From Thermoanaerobaculia bacterium (lineage in GTDB: Bacteria > Acidobacteriota > Thermoanaerobaculia > Multivoradales > Multivoraceae), in NCBI GenBank assembly GCA_022822365.1, contig JAJEBV010000021.1, positions 62,001 through 126,000 on the forward strand: DNA of 64,000 nucleotides, written 5' to 3'. Below are positions 34,000 to 43,986 of this stretch, piece after piece (position 1 is the first letter of the stretch; each line of letters opens with the position of its first letter). A program made the translations under genes and the position numbers. The notes under the pieces are model-generated. The model saw nothing but the letters and a program-made list of their open reading frames with translations. It was not told the DNA's origin and did not search any database.

Positions 34000-34935
34000 T
34001 CAGCGCTCGCTGCGGAGCCAGTCGTCGATCAACCGGCGGGCGATAGAGAACGGCGGCGGTAGCCGCACCTCGCGGGTCCGGAGCGCGTACTCCAGTTCGG
34101 AGCGGGTCGCCCACACCGCCTGCTCGAGTTCGTCGGTGTCCACCTTGACGTCACCACCCGGAGACGTCGCATAGAAGCCGAGCATGATCGAGGTCGGGAA
34201 CGGCCAGGGCTGCGAGGAGTGATAGCGGACGGCGTCCACCGCGATGCCGGTCTCCTCGCGGACCTCGCGGGCAACCGCGCTCTCCAGGCTCTCGCCGGGC
34301 TCGACGAAGCCGGCGAGGGCCGAGAACATCCCCGGCGGCCAGGAGGCCTGGCGGCCGAGCAGACAGGACCCGTCTTCCGCGGAGGCGCCGGTGTGAACGA
34401 GCATGATGACGGCGGGATCGGTCCGCGGGAAGTGCTCGATGCCGCACGCCGTGCAGACGCGCAGGTGGCCGGCGTTGCGACTCTCGGTCGCGGCGCCGCA
34501 CTGGCCGCAGAAGCGGTGCCGGCGATGCCATGTCGCCATGGCGCGGGCGTAGGCAAGCAGGTTGCCGCCGCGGCCGCTCATCGCGGCGCCGACCTGGCGC
34601 AGCTCGACGAAGCGACCGGCGCCCCGCAATGGGCCGGCGAGCGGATCTTCCCGGTCGGAGAGGTCGATCGAGAAGTAAGCGACCCCCTCCGCTTCGCCCA
34701 GGAAGACGACGTCCTCCGCCTGCTCGACCAGGCCGACCGCCTCGACGGCCGCCACCGTGCCCGGAACCGGACCCTGGTCTCCGGCGTGAGCGTCGAAGAC
34801 GAGGCTTCGCTCACGCCACACAGCCGTCAACTGGCTGGCCGGATCGGCGAGGCGCCGCGCCAGCCACTCGGCGTCGGCGCGCCGCTCCGAGCGCCGGTTG
34901 ACCGCCGGTTCGGCCAGTGCATTGTGGGATCTCAT
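34000..34935 (-). CDS. nudC: NAD(H) pyrophosphatase/NAD-cap decapping hydrolase
   Basis: A 311-residue Nudix hydrolase. A zinc ribbon (FCGQCGAATES and VCTACGIEHF) precedes the Nudix box, which reads GFVEPGESLESAVAREV followed by REETGI. The NudC-specific SQPWPFPTSIML follows. This combination identifies the enzyme that hydrolyses NADH and removes NAD caps from RNA. It lies between the TlpA-like gene and moaA on the same strand. Confidence 0.94.
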   Translation of the reverse strand: MRSHNALAEPAVNRRSERRADAEWLARRLADPASQLTAVWRERSLVFDAHAGDQGPVPGTVAAVEAVGLVEQAEDVVFLGEAEGVAYFSIDLSDREDPLAGPLRGAGRFVELRQVGAAMSGRGGNLLAYARAMATWHRRHRFCGQCGAATESRNAGHLRVCTACGIEHFPRTDPAVIMLVHTGASAEDGSCLLGRQASWPPGMFSALAGFVEPGESLESAVAREVREETGIAVDAVRYHSSQPWPFPTSIMLGFYATSPGGDVKVDTDELEQAVWATRSELEYALRTREVRLPPPFSIARRLIDDWLRSER

Positions 34936-34978
34936 GAGGCCCCGGTCGAGCCCGGAGCGGGGGCGGTCCCCCCGCCGG

Positions 34979-35545
34979 TCAGGATCCCCCGCCGGCTTCG
35001 AGCAGCTCGAGGACAGCCTCCTCGAACTCCGCGTAGAGCATCCGTCCGAGATGAACGTTCGTCAGTTCGCCGCCGCGGTCGAAGAACATGGTCGTCGGCA
35101 GCGCACCGGGCCACTCCGGATCGAAGGCCATGACGAAGTCGATCGAGTTGTCCCCGGCAGTGGCCAGGTAGGAGACGAGGCCCGGCGCCCGTTTGGCGAA
35201 GAACGGCCGCACCCGGTCCTCGAGCTTCTCGGGATCGTCCATCGAGACGGCGAGCACGACGAGGCCGCGGTCAGCGTAGCGCTCCTGCAGAAGATCGAGC
35301 TCAGGCAGCTCCTGGAGGCAGGGGATGCACCAGGTGGCCCAGTAGTTGACCACGACGACCTTGCCGCGGTGATGCTCCAGCACGGCGCGGAACTGGTCCG
35401 CGGTCGCCGGATGGATCGTGTCCGGCTCGAGCAGATGATCCACGGCCGCCGTGTCGTCGGCGAGGACGGGCGGCAGGACGGCGATCGCCGCCGCAATCGG
35501 AATCAGTGCCCTCAGGATGGCCGATGCCGGTCGCTTGATGTTCAA
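34979..35545 (-). CDS. TlpA-like thioredoxin-fold protein, exported
   Basis: I place the start at TTG 35545, which has AGGAG a few bases upstream, giving 188 residues. A signal peptide or anchor (ILRALIPIAAAIAVLPPVLA) is followed by a TlpA/ResA thioredoxin domain with the redox motif ATWCIPCLQELPELD and the cis-Pro loop GALPTTMFFDR. Such proteins reduce disulfides in the periplasm, often during cytochrome c maturation, but no cytochrome genes are nearby. The frame remains open further upstream into a repeat, which I do not consider coding. Confidence 0.85.
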   Translation of the reverse strand: MNIKRPASAILRALIPIAAAIAVLPPVLADDTAAVDHLLEPDTIHPATADQFRAVLEHHRGKVVVVNYWATWCIPCLQELPELDLLQERYADRGLVVLAVSMDDPEKLEDRVRPFFAKRAPGLVSYLATAGDNSIDFVMAFDPEWPGALPTTMFFDRGGELTNVHLGRMLYAEFEEAVLELLEAGGGS

Positions 35546-35611
35546 GGGTCTTGTCTCCTGGGGAGTGCGGCCCGCTGGTGCGCGGGGAACCAAGTATAGG
35601 CGGGTCGGAGT

Positions 35612-35750
35612 GGTCGCCGCTTCGCGGCGCATTTCCCCGGCCGCCTTCGGCGGCAGCGGGTCAGAACCCAGGTGGCGCGCTCCGCGCCACCTGCGTCACA
35701 GTCCGAGCGCCCGTCTTCGGGCGGTCGGATGTCAGACCCGCGCACCCAGC
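35612..35750 (+). repeat. REP-like repeat, copy 3, interrupted by two extra hairpins
   Basis: The copy starts with GGTCGCCGCTTCGCGGCGC and GGCCGCCTTCGGCGG. The conserved third hairpin is split: CGGGTCAGAA is followed by about 67 extra bases before ACCCGCGCACCCAG resumes. The inserted sequence contains two more stem-loops, GGTGGCGCG...CGCGCCACC and GCGCCCGTCTTCGGGCG. It lies in the 218-bp gap between the MBL hydrolase and the TlpA-like gene. Confidence 0.75.
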
Positions 35751-35763
35751 AGAGCGGCGGCGC

Positions 35764-36666
35764 TCAGGTGAGGGCACGGTAGGCCGGGCCTTCGCGTTCG
35801 ACCCTGCCGTTCCGTTCCAGCCGGTCCAGATGCAACTGCATGCTCCACCGTTCCGCCTTCGGAATGCCGTCCCCCTGGTCGCGCGGGCGGTAGACGAAAC
35901 GGTGGGCGACGATGTCGTCCATCGTTCGCGGTTCCGCCAGGTACTCGAGCAGGCGCCGCTCGCGGTCGGCGATGCGCTCGACGTAGCGGTCCAGGCGGGC
36001 GAGGAACGCCTCCCGATCGGCGAGCAGGCCGATGTGGTGACCCGTGACGTAGTGCCTGGCTTCGATATCGCGCACCAGGTCGAGCGAACGTTCGAACGCT
36101 TCCAGGTCGGACCAGGCGTCGCCGTAGTACGGGCCGAATCCGGTCAGGTCGATATCGCCCAGGAACAGGACGCCGTCCGGCTCGATCAGCAGGGCGCAGT
36201 GGCCGCGGGTATGACCGGGCGTGTGGATCACCCGCACCGACACGCCGCCGCCGAGATCGAACAGGTCGCCGTCCCGAAACGGAACGGCATCGGGGCGGGG
36301 CTCGTAGTAGAACGTCGTCTTCAGGTACCCGCCGTACTCCGCGCGGCGCTCCGGCTCGGCGCCGAAGATGTCCAGGAATCCGTCGAAGTCGAGCAGGCCG
36401 GGCAGATCCTCCTCGTGGACGTACACCGGCGCGTCCCGAAACAGCGACAGCGCGGCCGTGTGGTCCTCGTGGCAGTGGCTGAGCAGGACGAGGTCGACAG
36501 CGGGCAGGGCGCTCCGGCCGCGTGCCCGGACGCCGAGCGACGGGTCGACCAGCATCGTCGACCCGGCGCCCTCGATCAGCAGGGCGTTGTTGTCGGGGTA
36601 CTTTCCGCCGCCGGCGCCGAACAGGATCGTCGCGGCGCCGATCCGGCGGTCTTCGAGTTCGGTCAC
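35764..36666 (-). CDS. Metallo-beta-lactamase-fold hydrolase
   Basis: A 300-residue protein with a GTG start. The MBL metal motif is LLSHCHEDH, followed by IHTPGHTRGHCALL, FLGDIDLT and a late TGHHIG. The C-terminal helical region (LLEYLAEPRTMDDIV and QLHLDRLERNGRVER) resembles the winged-helix tail of LACTB2-like members. Such enzymes hydrolyse thioesters, lactones or RNA; the substrate here is unknown. It follows the oxidoreductase gene by 1 nt. Confidence 0.85.
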   Translation of the reverse strand: MTELEDRRIGAATILFGAGGGKYPDNNALLIEGAGSTMLVDPSLGVRARGRSALPAVDLVLLSHCHEDHTAALSLFRDAPVYVHEEDLPGLLDFDGFLDIFGAEPERRAEYGGYLKTTFYYEPRPDAVPFRDGDLFDLGGGVSVRVIHTPGHTRGHCALLIEPDGVLFLGDIDLTGFGPYYGDAWSDLEAFERSLDLVRDIEARHYVTGHHIGLLADREAFLARLDRYVERIADRERRLLEYLAEPRTMDDIVAHRFVYRPRDQGDGIPKAERWSMQLHLDRLERNGRVEREGPAYRALT

Positions 36667-36667
36667 C

Positions 36668-38038
36668 TCAGCCGGCCGACGCCTCGGCGCCCGTCACCCG
36701 CGGAACCTGCCAGCCGTTGTGGTACTCGGCCAGGAGCATCGCGTTCGCCTCGTCGTCGCCTTCGAAGCGTCCCGCCTCCTGATCCCAGTAGACCCGCCGG
36801 CCGGTGCGGAACGCGATGTTGCCGAGGTGCGCGTTCACGGCGACGAGAGCGCCGACGTCCGCGTTGCAGCGCGGCTGTTCCCGGGTCTTCATGCACTCGA
36901 TGAAGTCCTCGGTGTGCTGGGCCAGGCCCCGCTGACTCCGTGATGCGGACCGGTCGGGCATGGCGGGCGTCTTGTAGTACCTCCTGCCGTCCTCGCGGCC
37001 GACTTCGGGCAGCACTTCCCAGCCGCCGCGGTCGACCACCAGGGTGCCCTTGTTGCCGACGAAGGACACGCCGTGCCCGCGCTGGTGCGGACCGAGCGCG
37101 ATCCCCAGGGCGTGCTCCCAGATCATCGTGAAGTCGTCGAACTCGTAGACCGCCTGCTGGGTGTCCGGAGTTTCGATCGGGGAGTCCGGATAGCCGAACG
37201 GACCGCCCAGCGACATGACGGATTTCGGCGCGCTCGCCTTCATGCCCATCAGCACCATGTCGATCAGGTGAACGCCCCAGTCCGTCATCAGGCCGCCGGC
37301 GTAGTCCCAGTACCAGCGGAAGTTCCAGTGGAAGCGGTTCTCGTTGAAGGGCCGCTTCGGCGCCGGGCCGAGCCACATGTCGTAGTCGACGCCGCTGGGC
37401 GGCTTCGAGTCCGGCACGGGCATCGGCGCGTCCCAGTCCATGTAAGCCCAGGCCCTGGCCGTGCGGATCTGCCCGAGTTCGCCGGACCAGAGGTACTCCA
37501 TCGCGTCCTGCCAGTGCTTGCCCGAGCGCTGCCACTGGCCGACCTGGACCACCCGGCCGTAGGCCCTCGCGGCCTGCTGCATGATGCGGACTTCCTCGAT
37601 CGAGTTCGCCATCGGCTTCTCGACGTAGACGTCCTTTCCCGCCTCGCAGGCGTCCACCATGATCTTGCAGTGCCAGTGGTCCGGGGTGGCGATGATCACC
37701 GCGTCGATCTCGTCGTCCTCGAGCAGCTTGCGGTAGTCGGTGTAGGCGTCCGGCTTGCTGTCGGTCAGGTCCTCGAAGGACTTGACCCGCTCCCCGAGAA
37801 CGTTGCCGTCCACGTCGCAGAGCGCCGCGCACTCGACCCCGTCGATGTCGAGCATCGAGCCCATGTTGCTCGAGCCCATGCCGTTGACGCCGATCGCGCC
37901 GACCCGGATGCGGTCGCTCGGGGCCACTGCCTTGCCGCGCGCCGGCCGCGCGAACGTCGCGCCCGCCACGCCGAGCCCGGTAGCGGCTGCTCCGAGACCG
38001 CCCATGCCATGAAGAAAGGAACGCCTGGTCGTCGTCAT
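36668..38038 (-). CDS. Gfo/Idh/MocA-family oxidoreductase with Tat signal
   Basis: A 456-residue NAD(P)-dependent oxidoreductase of the exported branch. The N-terminus TTTRRSFLHGMGGLGAAATG is a twin-arginine signal. The Rossmann motif is VGAIGVNGMGSSNMG, and the catalytic-lysine motif is VYVEKPMANSIEEV. GGLMTDWGVHLIDMV is the usual C-terminal active-site segment. These enzymes act on sugars or inositol-like compounds, and the substrate cannot be told from sequence. It diverges from the adenosine deaminase gene and is coupled to the MBL hydrolase. Confidence 0.88.
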   Translation of the reverse strand: MTTTRRSFLHGMGGLGAAATGLGVAGATFARPARGKAVAPSDRIRVGAIGVNGMGSSNMGSMLDIDGVECAALCDVDGNVLGERVKSFEDLTDSKPDAYTDYRKLLEDDEIDAVIIATPDHWHCKIMVDACEAGKDVYVEKPMANSIEEVRIMQQAARAYGRVVQVGQWQRSGKHWQDAMEYLWSGELGQIRTARAWAYMDWDAPMPVPDSKPPSGVDYDMWLGPAPKRPFNENRFHWNFRWYWDYAGGLMTDWGVHLIDMVLMGMKASAPKSVMSLGGPFGYPDSPIETPDTQQAVYEFDDFTMIWEHALGIALGPHQRGHGVSFVGNKGTLVVDRGGWEVLPEVGREDGRRYYKTPAMPDRSASRSQRGLAQHTEDFIECMKTREQPRCNADVGALVAVNAHLGNIAFRTGRRVYWDQEAGRFEGDDEANAMLLAEYHNGWQVPRVTGAEASAG

Positions 38039-38092
38039 CGTCTCGCTCCCCGATGGAAATCCCCGGTGACCCGAATGCCTGTACACTGCGCC

Positions 38093-39349
38093 ATGCAGAC
38101 CGCGCATGATACCGACTCGAACGGGCCGCTCTCCCGCGCCGATCTCATCGGCAGGCTGCCGAAGACCGACCTTCACGTTCACCTGGACGGTTCGCTCCGG
38201 CTCGACACCCTGATCGAGCTGGCGCGCGACGCCGGCCTGGAACTCCCCTCCCGGACGCCGGAGGGCCTCCTTGAACTCGTCTTCAAGGAGACCTACGACG
38301 ACCTCGAGGACTACCTCCGCACTTTCTCCTACACCGCGCCGGCTCTCTGCACCGCCGAGGCTCTGGAGCGGGCCGCCTACGAGCTCGGCGCCGACAACCT
38401 GGCCGAGAACGTCTGCTACGTGGAGGTGCGGCTGGCGCCGCAGCTCCACACCGGGCCCGATCTCGACATCGCCGGCGTGCTGGCCGCGGTCGACCGCGGG
38501 CTCGCCCGCGTCCAGCGCGAGCACGAAGCGACAGACAACGTACGAAACGGCGCCGAGCCGCCCTTCCGCTACGGGATCATCGCCTGCGCCCTCCGCATGT
38601 TCGGCCCCGGCCACAGCCCCTACTACCGGGGGCTGTTCACCGCGCTCCACGGCTGGACCAGGCCGGAGATCCACGCCGCCGCCTCGCTGTCGCTGGCCCG
38701 TTCCGTCGTCGAGGCGCGCGACCGGTTAGGGCTGCCCGTCGTCGCATTCGACCTCGCCGGCGCCGAGGCGGGCAACCCCGCCGCGGTGCACCGCGACGCC
38801 TTCCTGTACGCGCAGCAGCACTTCCTGAAGAAGACGATCCACGCCGGCGAGGCCTACGGACCGGAGAGCATCTTCCAGGCGATCACGCTCCTTCAGGCCG
38901 ACCGCATCGGTCACGGCACCCACCTCTACGCCGCCGACCGGCTCCGCCGCGACAACCCGGACTCCGCGGCGGCCAGGGACCCCGAGCGCTACATCCGCAA
39001 CCTGGCCCAGTACATCAGCGACCGGCGGATCACCCTCGAGGTCTGCATCACCTCGAACCTGCAGTCCATCCAGCGCCTCGAGCGCTTCGCGGACCACCCC
39101 TTCGGCCGGATGATCCAGGATCGGCTCTCCGTCACCCTGTGCACCGACAACCGCCTGATGTCCCGCACCACCGTGACCAGGGAGATCGCCTCCGCCTGCG
39201 AGGCCTTCGACCTGTCGCTCGAGGACCTGCGCAACGTGATCATCTACGGCTTCAAACGCAGCTTCTACCCGGGCAGCTACATCGAGAAGCGGGCCTACGT
39301 GCGGCGGGTGATCGACTACTACGACGAGGTGGTTGCGGCGGAGAACTAA
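38093..39349 (+). CDS. Adenosine deaminase-family protein
   Basis: A 418-residue metal-dependent purine deaminase. Metal ligands appear in KTDLHVHLDGSL, then the catalytic region IHAGEAYGPESI, RIGHGTHLY and LCTDNRLMS. It is longer than E. coli Add and carries an extra segment around residues 130-170, as in the larger adenosine deaminase-like group. The ATG at 38093 is preferred over 38075 because the conserved part starts soon after. Its stop overlaps the DUF2277 gene on the other strand. Confidence 0.87.
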   Translation: MQTAHDTDSNGPLSRADLIGRLPKTDLHVHLDGSLRLDTLIELARDAGLELPSRTPEGLLELVFKETYDDLEDYLRTFSYTAPALCTAEALERAAYELGADNLAENVCYVEVRLAPQLHTGPDLDIAGVLAAVDRGLARVQREHEATDNVRNGAEPPFRYGIIACALRMFGPGHSPYYRGLFTALHGWTRPEIHAAASLSLARSVVEARDRLGLPVVAFDLAGAEAGNPAAVHRDAFLYAQQHFLKKTIHAGEAYGPESIFQAITLLQADRIGHGTHLYAADRLRRDNPDSAAARDPERYIRNLAQYISDRRITLEVCITSNLQSIQRLERFADHPFGRMIQDRLSVTLCTDNRLMSRTTVTREIASACEAFDLSLEDLRNVIIYGFKRSFYPGSYIEKRAYVRRVIDYYDEVVAAEN

Positions 39350-39630
39350 CCCGCCGCGGCCATCCGCGCCTGGCGCTTCCGCCAGCGTTCGCGCGCCTTC
39401 TCGGCCTCGGCCTCCCGGTCGCGTGGCGGCGCGATCGTCGTGAGTTCCTGGAGCAACCGGGCAGTCGTCGCGGCGACGGCGTTCACCGCCCGTTCGAAGG
39501 CGGCTTCGTTCGCGCGCGACGGCTTCGTCGAACCGCTGACCTTGCGCACGTACTGGAGCGCCGCGGCGCGCACTTCCTCCTCATTGGCCGGCGGCTCGAA
39601 GTTGTAGAGGACGCGGATGTTCCTGCACAT
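39346..39630 (-). CDS. DUF2277-family small protein
   Basis: A 94-residue protein of unknown function. The sequence MCRNIRVLYNFEPPANEEEV, then ALQYVRKVSG and KPSRANEAAFERAV, is the DUF2277 family signature nearly from end to end. The Arg-rich tail RDREAEAEKARERWRKRQAR is also typical. It lies 11 nt after the MT-A70 methyltransferase gene and overlaps the convergent deaminase stop by 4 nt. Confidence 0.88.
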   Translation of the reverse strand: MCRNIRVLYNFEPPANEEEVRAAALQYVRKVSGSTKPSRANEAAFERAVNAVAATTARLLQELTTIAPPRDREAEAEKARERWRKRQARMAAAG

Positions 39631-39641
39631 GGTGGTCTCCT

Positions 39642-40268
39642 TCAGCGGGCGGCGTCGCTCGCGTTCGCGTAGGTGGGCCAGTCCGGTTCGTACTCGGTGC
39701 TCTGGTCGCCCCAGGCGGTCCAGAGATTCGAGTGGCGGCCGCGGGCGAACAGTTCGAGGTACGGGCCCGGGCTGCACGCTTCGATGATGTCGTAGAGCTC
39801 GTCCGGCTTGCGGGAGTGCTCCCGCTTGCGGGTGCGGATGATGTTGACCTGCCTGCGGCCGGGGGCGAGGGTGCGCAGCTTGCCGCGGACGCCGAAGAGA
39901 ACGAGTTCCGTCGTGTTGCGGAAGTAGAAGCCGACGCCGCGGCCGTCGGGACCGCCGTCCTTGCGCACCTTGTGCCAGACCAGGTTCGTCTTGTAGGTGA
40001 AGCCCCAGTTCTCCATGACGTCGAGGCCTTCCTGGAGGAGGGCGTTGGGGACCCAGAGGTAGAGGTGGGCGGCTTCGGCGCAGGCGGAGGCCACCGGGAT
40101 CGCGGCGATCTCAGCCTGCGAGAGGGTCGCGTAGCGGCTGAGGCGGTGGTGCTCGGGGGCGACCTTGCCGGTGCGGTTCGTGAACTGCCAGGGCGGGTCG
40201 GCGAGGACGGTGCCGAAGGCGCTGTTGGCGTGGGCGCGCTCGAAATCGCCGGCTGCGGTGGGTGCCAT
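39642..40268 (-). CDS. MT-A70-family adenine N6-methyltransferase
   Basis: A 208-residue methyltransferase of the MT-A70 family. The catalytic motif is LADPPWQF, followed by HLYLWVPNALLQEGLDVM, LVWHKVRKDG, GVGFYFRNTTELVLFGVRG and the C-terminal LELFARGRHSNLWTAWGDQ. Bacterial members methylate adenine in DNA. No restriction endonuclease is adjacent, so it is probably a solitary methyltransferase or a domesticated phage gene. It precedes DUF2277 by 11 nt. Confidence 0.88.
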   Translation of the reverse strand: MAPTAAGDFERAHANSAFGTVLADPPWQFTNRTGKVAPEHHRLSRYATLSQAEIAAIPVASACAEAAHLYLWVPNALLQEGLDVMENWGFTYKTNLVWHKVRKDGGPDGRGVGFYFRNTTELVLFGVRGKLRTLAPGRRQVNIIRTRKREHSRKPDELYDIIEACSPGPYLELFARGRHSNLWTAWGDQSTEYEPDWPTYANASDAAR

Positions 40269-40293
40269 GGCGAATCGATCGTAGCGCCCGAGA

Positions 40294-40335
40294 GCCGCCT
40301 TCGGCGGCAGCGGGTCAGAAGACCCGCGCACCCAG
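40294..40335 (+). repeat. REP-like repeat, copy 4, partial
   Basis: Only the second and third hairpins remain: GCCGCCTTCGGCGGC and CGGGTCAGAAGACCCG with tail CGCACCCAG. It lies between the M1 peptidase stop and the methyltransferase start. Confidence 0.75.
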
Positions 40336-40353
40336 CAGAGGCGGAGCCGCGGC

Positions 40354-42078
40354 CTACCTCTCCTCCACCGTGTGCAGCATGAGGAGCCAGCCGTCCGGGT
40401 CGATGCGGAGCCGCTCAGGTCGGGCTGGGACGAGCAGCGAGGCGGCCGTCCGCTCGCCTTCGACGTCGACGCGGCCGCGGACGGTGCGGCCGTCGTCGAG
40501 AACGGCCTCCACGTCCAGCGGCAGGCGGTAGATCGTCGGGCCGAGCTGCGCCACCGTCAGTTCGACCGCCGACGTCGCCTCGTCGAAGCGCCACGCGATC
40601 TCCAGCTCCGGCACGCCGGGCCGGCGCAGCCACTGCTCGAAGAACCACTCGAGACCCCTGCCGGAGGCCTCCTCCATCACCGCGGCGAAGTCCGCGGTCG
40701 AAGCGTTGCCGTCGCGGAAACGCTCGTAGTACGTCCGCATCCCCTTCCAGAACGTGCCGTCGCCGACTTCACCCCGGAGCATGTGCAGCACCCAGGCCGC
40801 CTTCTGGTAGACGTTCGGACTGAGCAGGCGGCGCGGGTCGGGCACCGCTTCCGGCACGATGACCGAGTCCGGGGCCTCCTCCACGTAGCTCAGGACTCTC
40901 GTCCTGGCCCGGTCCATCTGTTCGCGGAAGCGCTCGCGGCCGTAGGTCCACTCCAGGTAGCAGGCGGTCAGGTAGGTCGCGAAGCCCTCGCTGAGCCAGA
41001 CGTGCGGCCAGTCGCTCTCGGTGACGGCGTCGCCGAACCACTGGTGGGCGACCTCGTGCGCGATCAGACCCTCGATGCCGCCTTCGCGGTCGACCGCGTC
41101 CTCGTCGTAGAACACGTTCCCGGCGTTCTCCAGGCCGCCCCAGCGGGTCGTCGTCTGCACGTTGGCGAGCTTGGCGTACGGGTAGTCCCCAAGCCGTCGC
41201 TCGAAGGTACCCATCACGCGCGGCCCCGGAGCGAACGCCCGCAGGCCGACTTCCCGGTCCTGCGGGTAGACCCAGGTCTCGACCGGCACGCCGTCGACCA
41301 TTGCCTGGCGGTGGCGGACGAAGCGCGCGACGCCGACCGCCATCACCTTCGTGGCGATGGGAGCGCGACTGCGCCATTCGGTGCGGCGCATGCCGTCCTC
41401 CAGGTCGACGGCTTCCACGAACGCCCCGGTGGCCACGACCTGGTAGTGCGCCGGCGCCGTGACGACGAAGGCCACGGTCGCCTTGTCGGACGGGTGATCG
41501 ACGACCGGCAGCCAGTGGTGGGCCCGATCCGGCCAGTTGTCGGCGAAGAAGGTCCGCTCGCCGTGGCGGTTCGTGCCGATCGTGAAGCCGTCGGCCGGGA
41601 CGCCGCGATAGCGGACCTCGATGCGGCGGCGTTCGCCGGCACCAGCCTCGCGGTCCAGCGCCACGAAGAGCCGGTCGTCCTGCTGCCGGAACTGGAGGGC
41701 CGTGCCGGCGAGCGTCGCCGAGGAGACGACCATGCCGGCGACCGGCCGGCCGTCGCCGGCTTTTCCTCCGGCTTCCAGGCCGCTGTCCGCGGCCGGGTCG
41801 TCGAGATCGAACCCGACCTCGCCGACGGGCCGCAGGACGCGAAAGGCGATGGCCGCTCGTCCGTCGATCTCGTCCGTCTGGTCCGAGAGGTCGAGTTCGA
41901 AGCGGTAGTCGAGGACGTCGATCGCCGCGCCGGGCAACTGCGCCTGGGCGGGCGCAGGCAAGGCCGCGGTCGCCGCCGCGGACAAGGCGGCGGCGACTGC
42001 GGAGCGGAAAACTGTCGCCGCTGCGCGGCGCGGCCTCAAGGCCGCCTGCGGCGGCGGCGGGTCAGAAGACCCGCGCAC
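40354..42078 (-). CDS. Secreted M1-family aminopeptidase
   Basis: A roughly 574-residue exported zinc aminopeptidase. The zinc site is IAHEVAHQWFGD with the third ligand in WLSEGFATYL. GGLENAGN replaces the usual GxMEN exopeptidase motif. The signal region RPRRAAATVFRSAVAAALSAAATAALPAPAQA has no ATG in front of it. The first available start is a GTG at 42078 that lies inside REP-like copy 5, so about the first 20 residues are repeat-encoded. A non-standard start further in cannot be excluded. It follows aquaporin by 16 nt. Confidence 0.85.
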   Translation of the reverse strand: MRGSSDPPPPQAALRPRRAAATVFRSAVAAALSAAATAALPAPAQAQLPGAAIDVLDYRFELDLSDQTDEIDGRAAIAFRVLRPVGEVGFDLDDPAADSGLEAGGKAGDGRPVAGMVVSSATLAGTALQFRQQDDRLFVALDREAGAGERRRIEVRYRGVPADGFTIGTNRHGERTFFADNWPDRAHHWLPVVDHPSDKATVAFVVTAPAHYQVVATGAFVEAVDLEDGMRRTEWRSRAPIATKVMAVGVARFVRHRQAMVDGVPVETWVYPQDREVGLRAFAPGPRVMGTFERRLGDYPYAKLANVQTTTRWGGLENAGNVFYDEDAVDREGGIEGLIAHEVAHQWFGDAVTESDWPHVWLSEGFATYLTACYLEWTYGRERFREQMDRARTRVLSYVEEAPDSVIVPEAVPDPRRLLSPNVYQKAAWVLHMLRGEVGDGTFWKGMRTYYERFRDGNASTADFAAVMEEASGRGLEWFFEQWLRRPGVPELEIAWRFDEATSAVELTVAQLGPTIYRLPLDVEAVLDDGRTVRGRVDVEGERTAASLLVPARPERLRIDPDGWLLMLHTVEER

Positions 42079-42082
42079 CCAG
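42013..42082 (+). repeat. REP-like repeat, copy 5, overlapping the M1 peptidase start
   Basis: All three hairpins are present: GTCGCCGCTGCGCGGCGCG, GGCCGCCTGCGGCGGC and CGGGTCAGAAGACCCG with tail CGCACCCAG. Unlike the other copies it is not purely intergenic, because the only in-frame start codon for the downstream peptidase on the minus strand is the GTG in the tail. Confidence 0.8.
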
Positions 42083-42094
42083 CCGGCGTCAGTC

Positions 42095-42706
42095 TCAGTC
42101 GTTGAGGAACTTGTAGACGAGCGCCGCAACCGCGCCGCCGACCAGCGGACCCACGCCGTAGAGCGCCAGGGTGTTGGCGTCGAAGCCGCCGCCCGTGATC
42201 GCTTCCATGACCTGAGGGCCGAGACCAACTGCGGGATTGAACGCTCCACCGGAAACACCAGCGCCCGTGTACAGGGCCGCCGAGAGTGTAAACCCGATGG
42301 CCAGACCGCCGACCGGGTTGCCGGCCGACCGCGAGGACATCATGTTCAGGACAACAGTGACGAGCGCGAAGGCGAGCAGCGCCTCGGCCACCACGCCGTG
42401 CATGACCGGATGCTCGGTCGGCATCGGCGCCGTGCTGCCGCCCATCAGGTAGCTGTGGACGAGCCAACCAAGGCAGGCGCCGACAACCTGGGCCACCATG
42501 TACTGGACCATGTCGGCCACGCCAAGCTTGCCGCGCATCCATGCGGCCAGGCTCACTGCCGGGTTGAAGTGTCCGCCGGACAGGTGTCCGCCGCTGTAGA
42601 CCATCACCGCCAACATCAGACCGACGGCGATGGGGTTGTTCCCGCTGAAGGCGACGGCCATCATCAAGAACAGCGTGCCGATGCACTCCATGAGCAGCTT
42701 GCGCAT
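42095..42706 (-). CDS. Aquaporin/MIP-family channel
   Basis: A 203-residue six-helix channel with both half-helix signatures, GGHFNPAVSLA and GGAFNPAVGLG. The N-terminus RKLLMECIGTLFLMMAVAFSG is the first helix. It is shorter than many MIP proteins but contains both halves. Water or small-solute specificity cannot be assigned from sequence alone. It is divergent from the alcohol dehydrogenase gene across a 158-bp gap that contains an AT-rich patch (TAGAATTTTCC) before the dehydrogenase start. Confidence 0.9.
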   Translation of the reverse strand: MRKLLMECIGTLFLMMAVAFSGNNPIAVGLMLAVMVYSGGHLSGGHFNPAVSLAAWMRGKLGVADMVQYMVAQVVGACLGWLVHSYLMGGSTAPMPTEHPVMHGVVAEALLAFALVTVVLNMMSSRSAGNPVGGLAIGFTLSAALYTGAGVSGGAFNPAVGLGPQVMEAITGGGFDANTLALYGVGPLVGGAVAALVYKFLND

Positions 42707-42837
42707 GTGCCTTTCCTCCCTTGGTTTCTGCTTCTGCCTCTTCCTCCTTGTTTACGCTCAGCCGGAGACCAACCGGCGGCGTTTCCCCAACGATGTTAGC
42801 CTCCGGTTATCGTCGCCGGACCATAGAATTTTCCTGA

Positions 42838-43974
<1,137 letters not shown>

Positions 43975-43986
43975 CGGCAACCAAGC

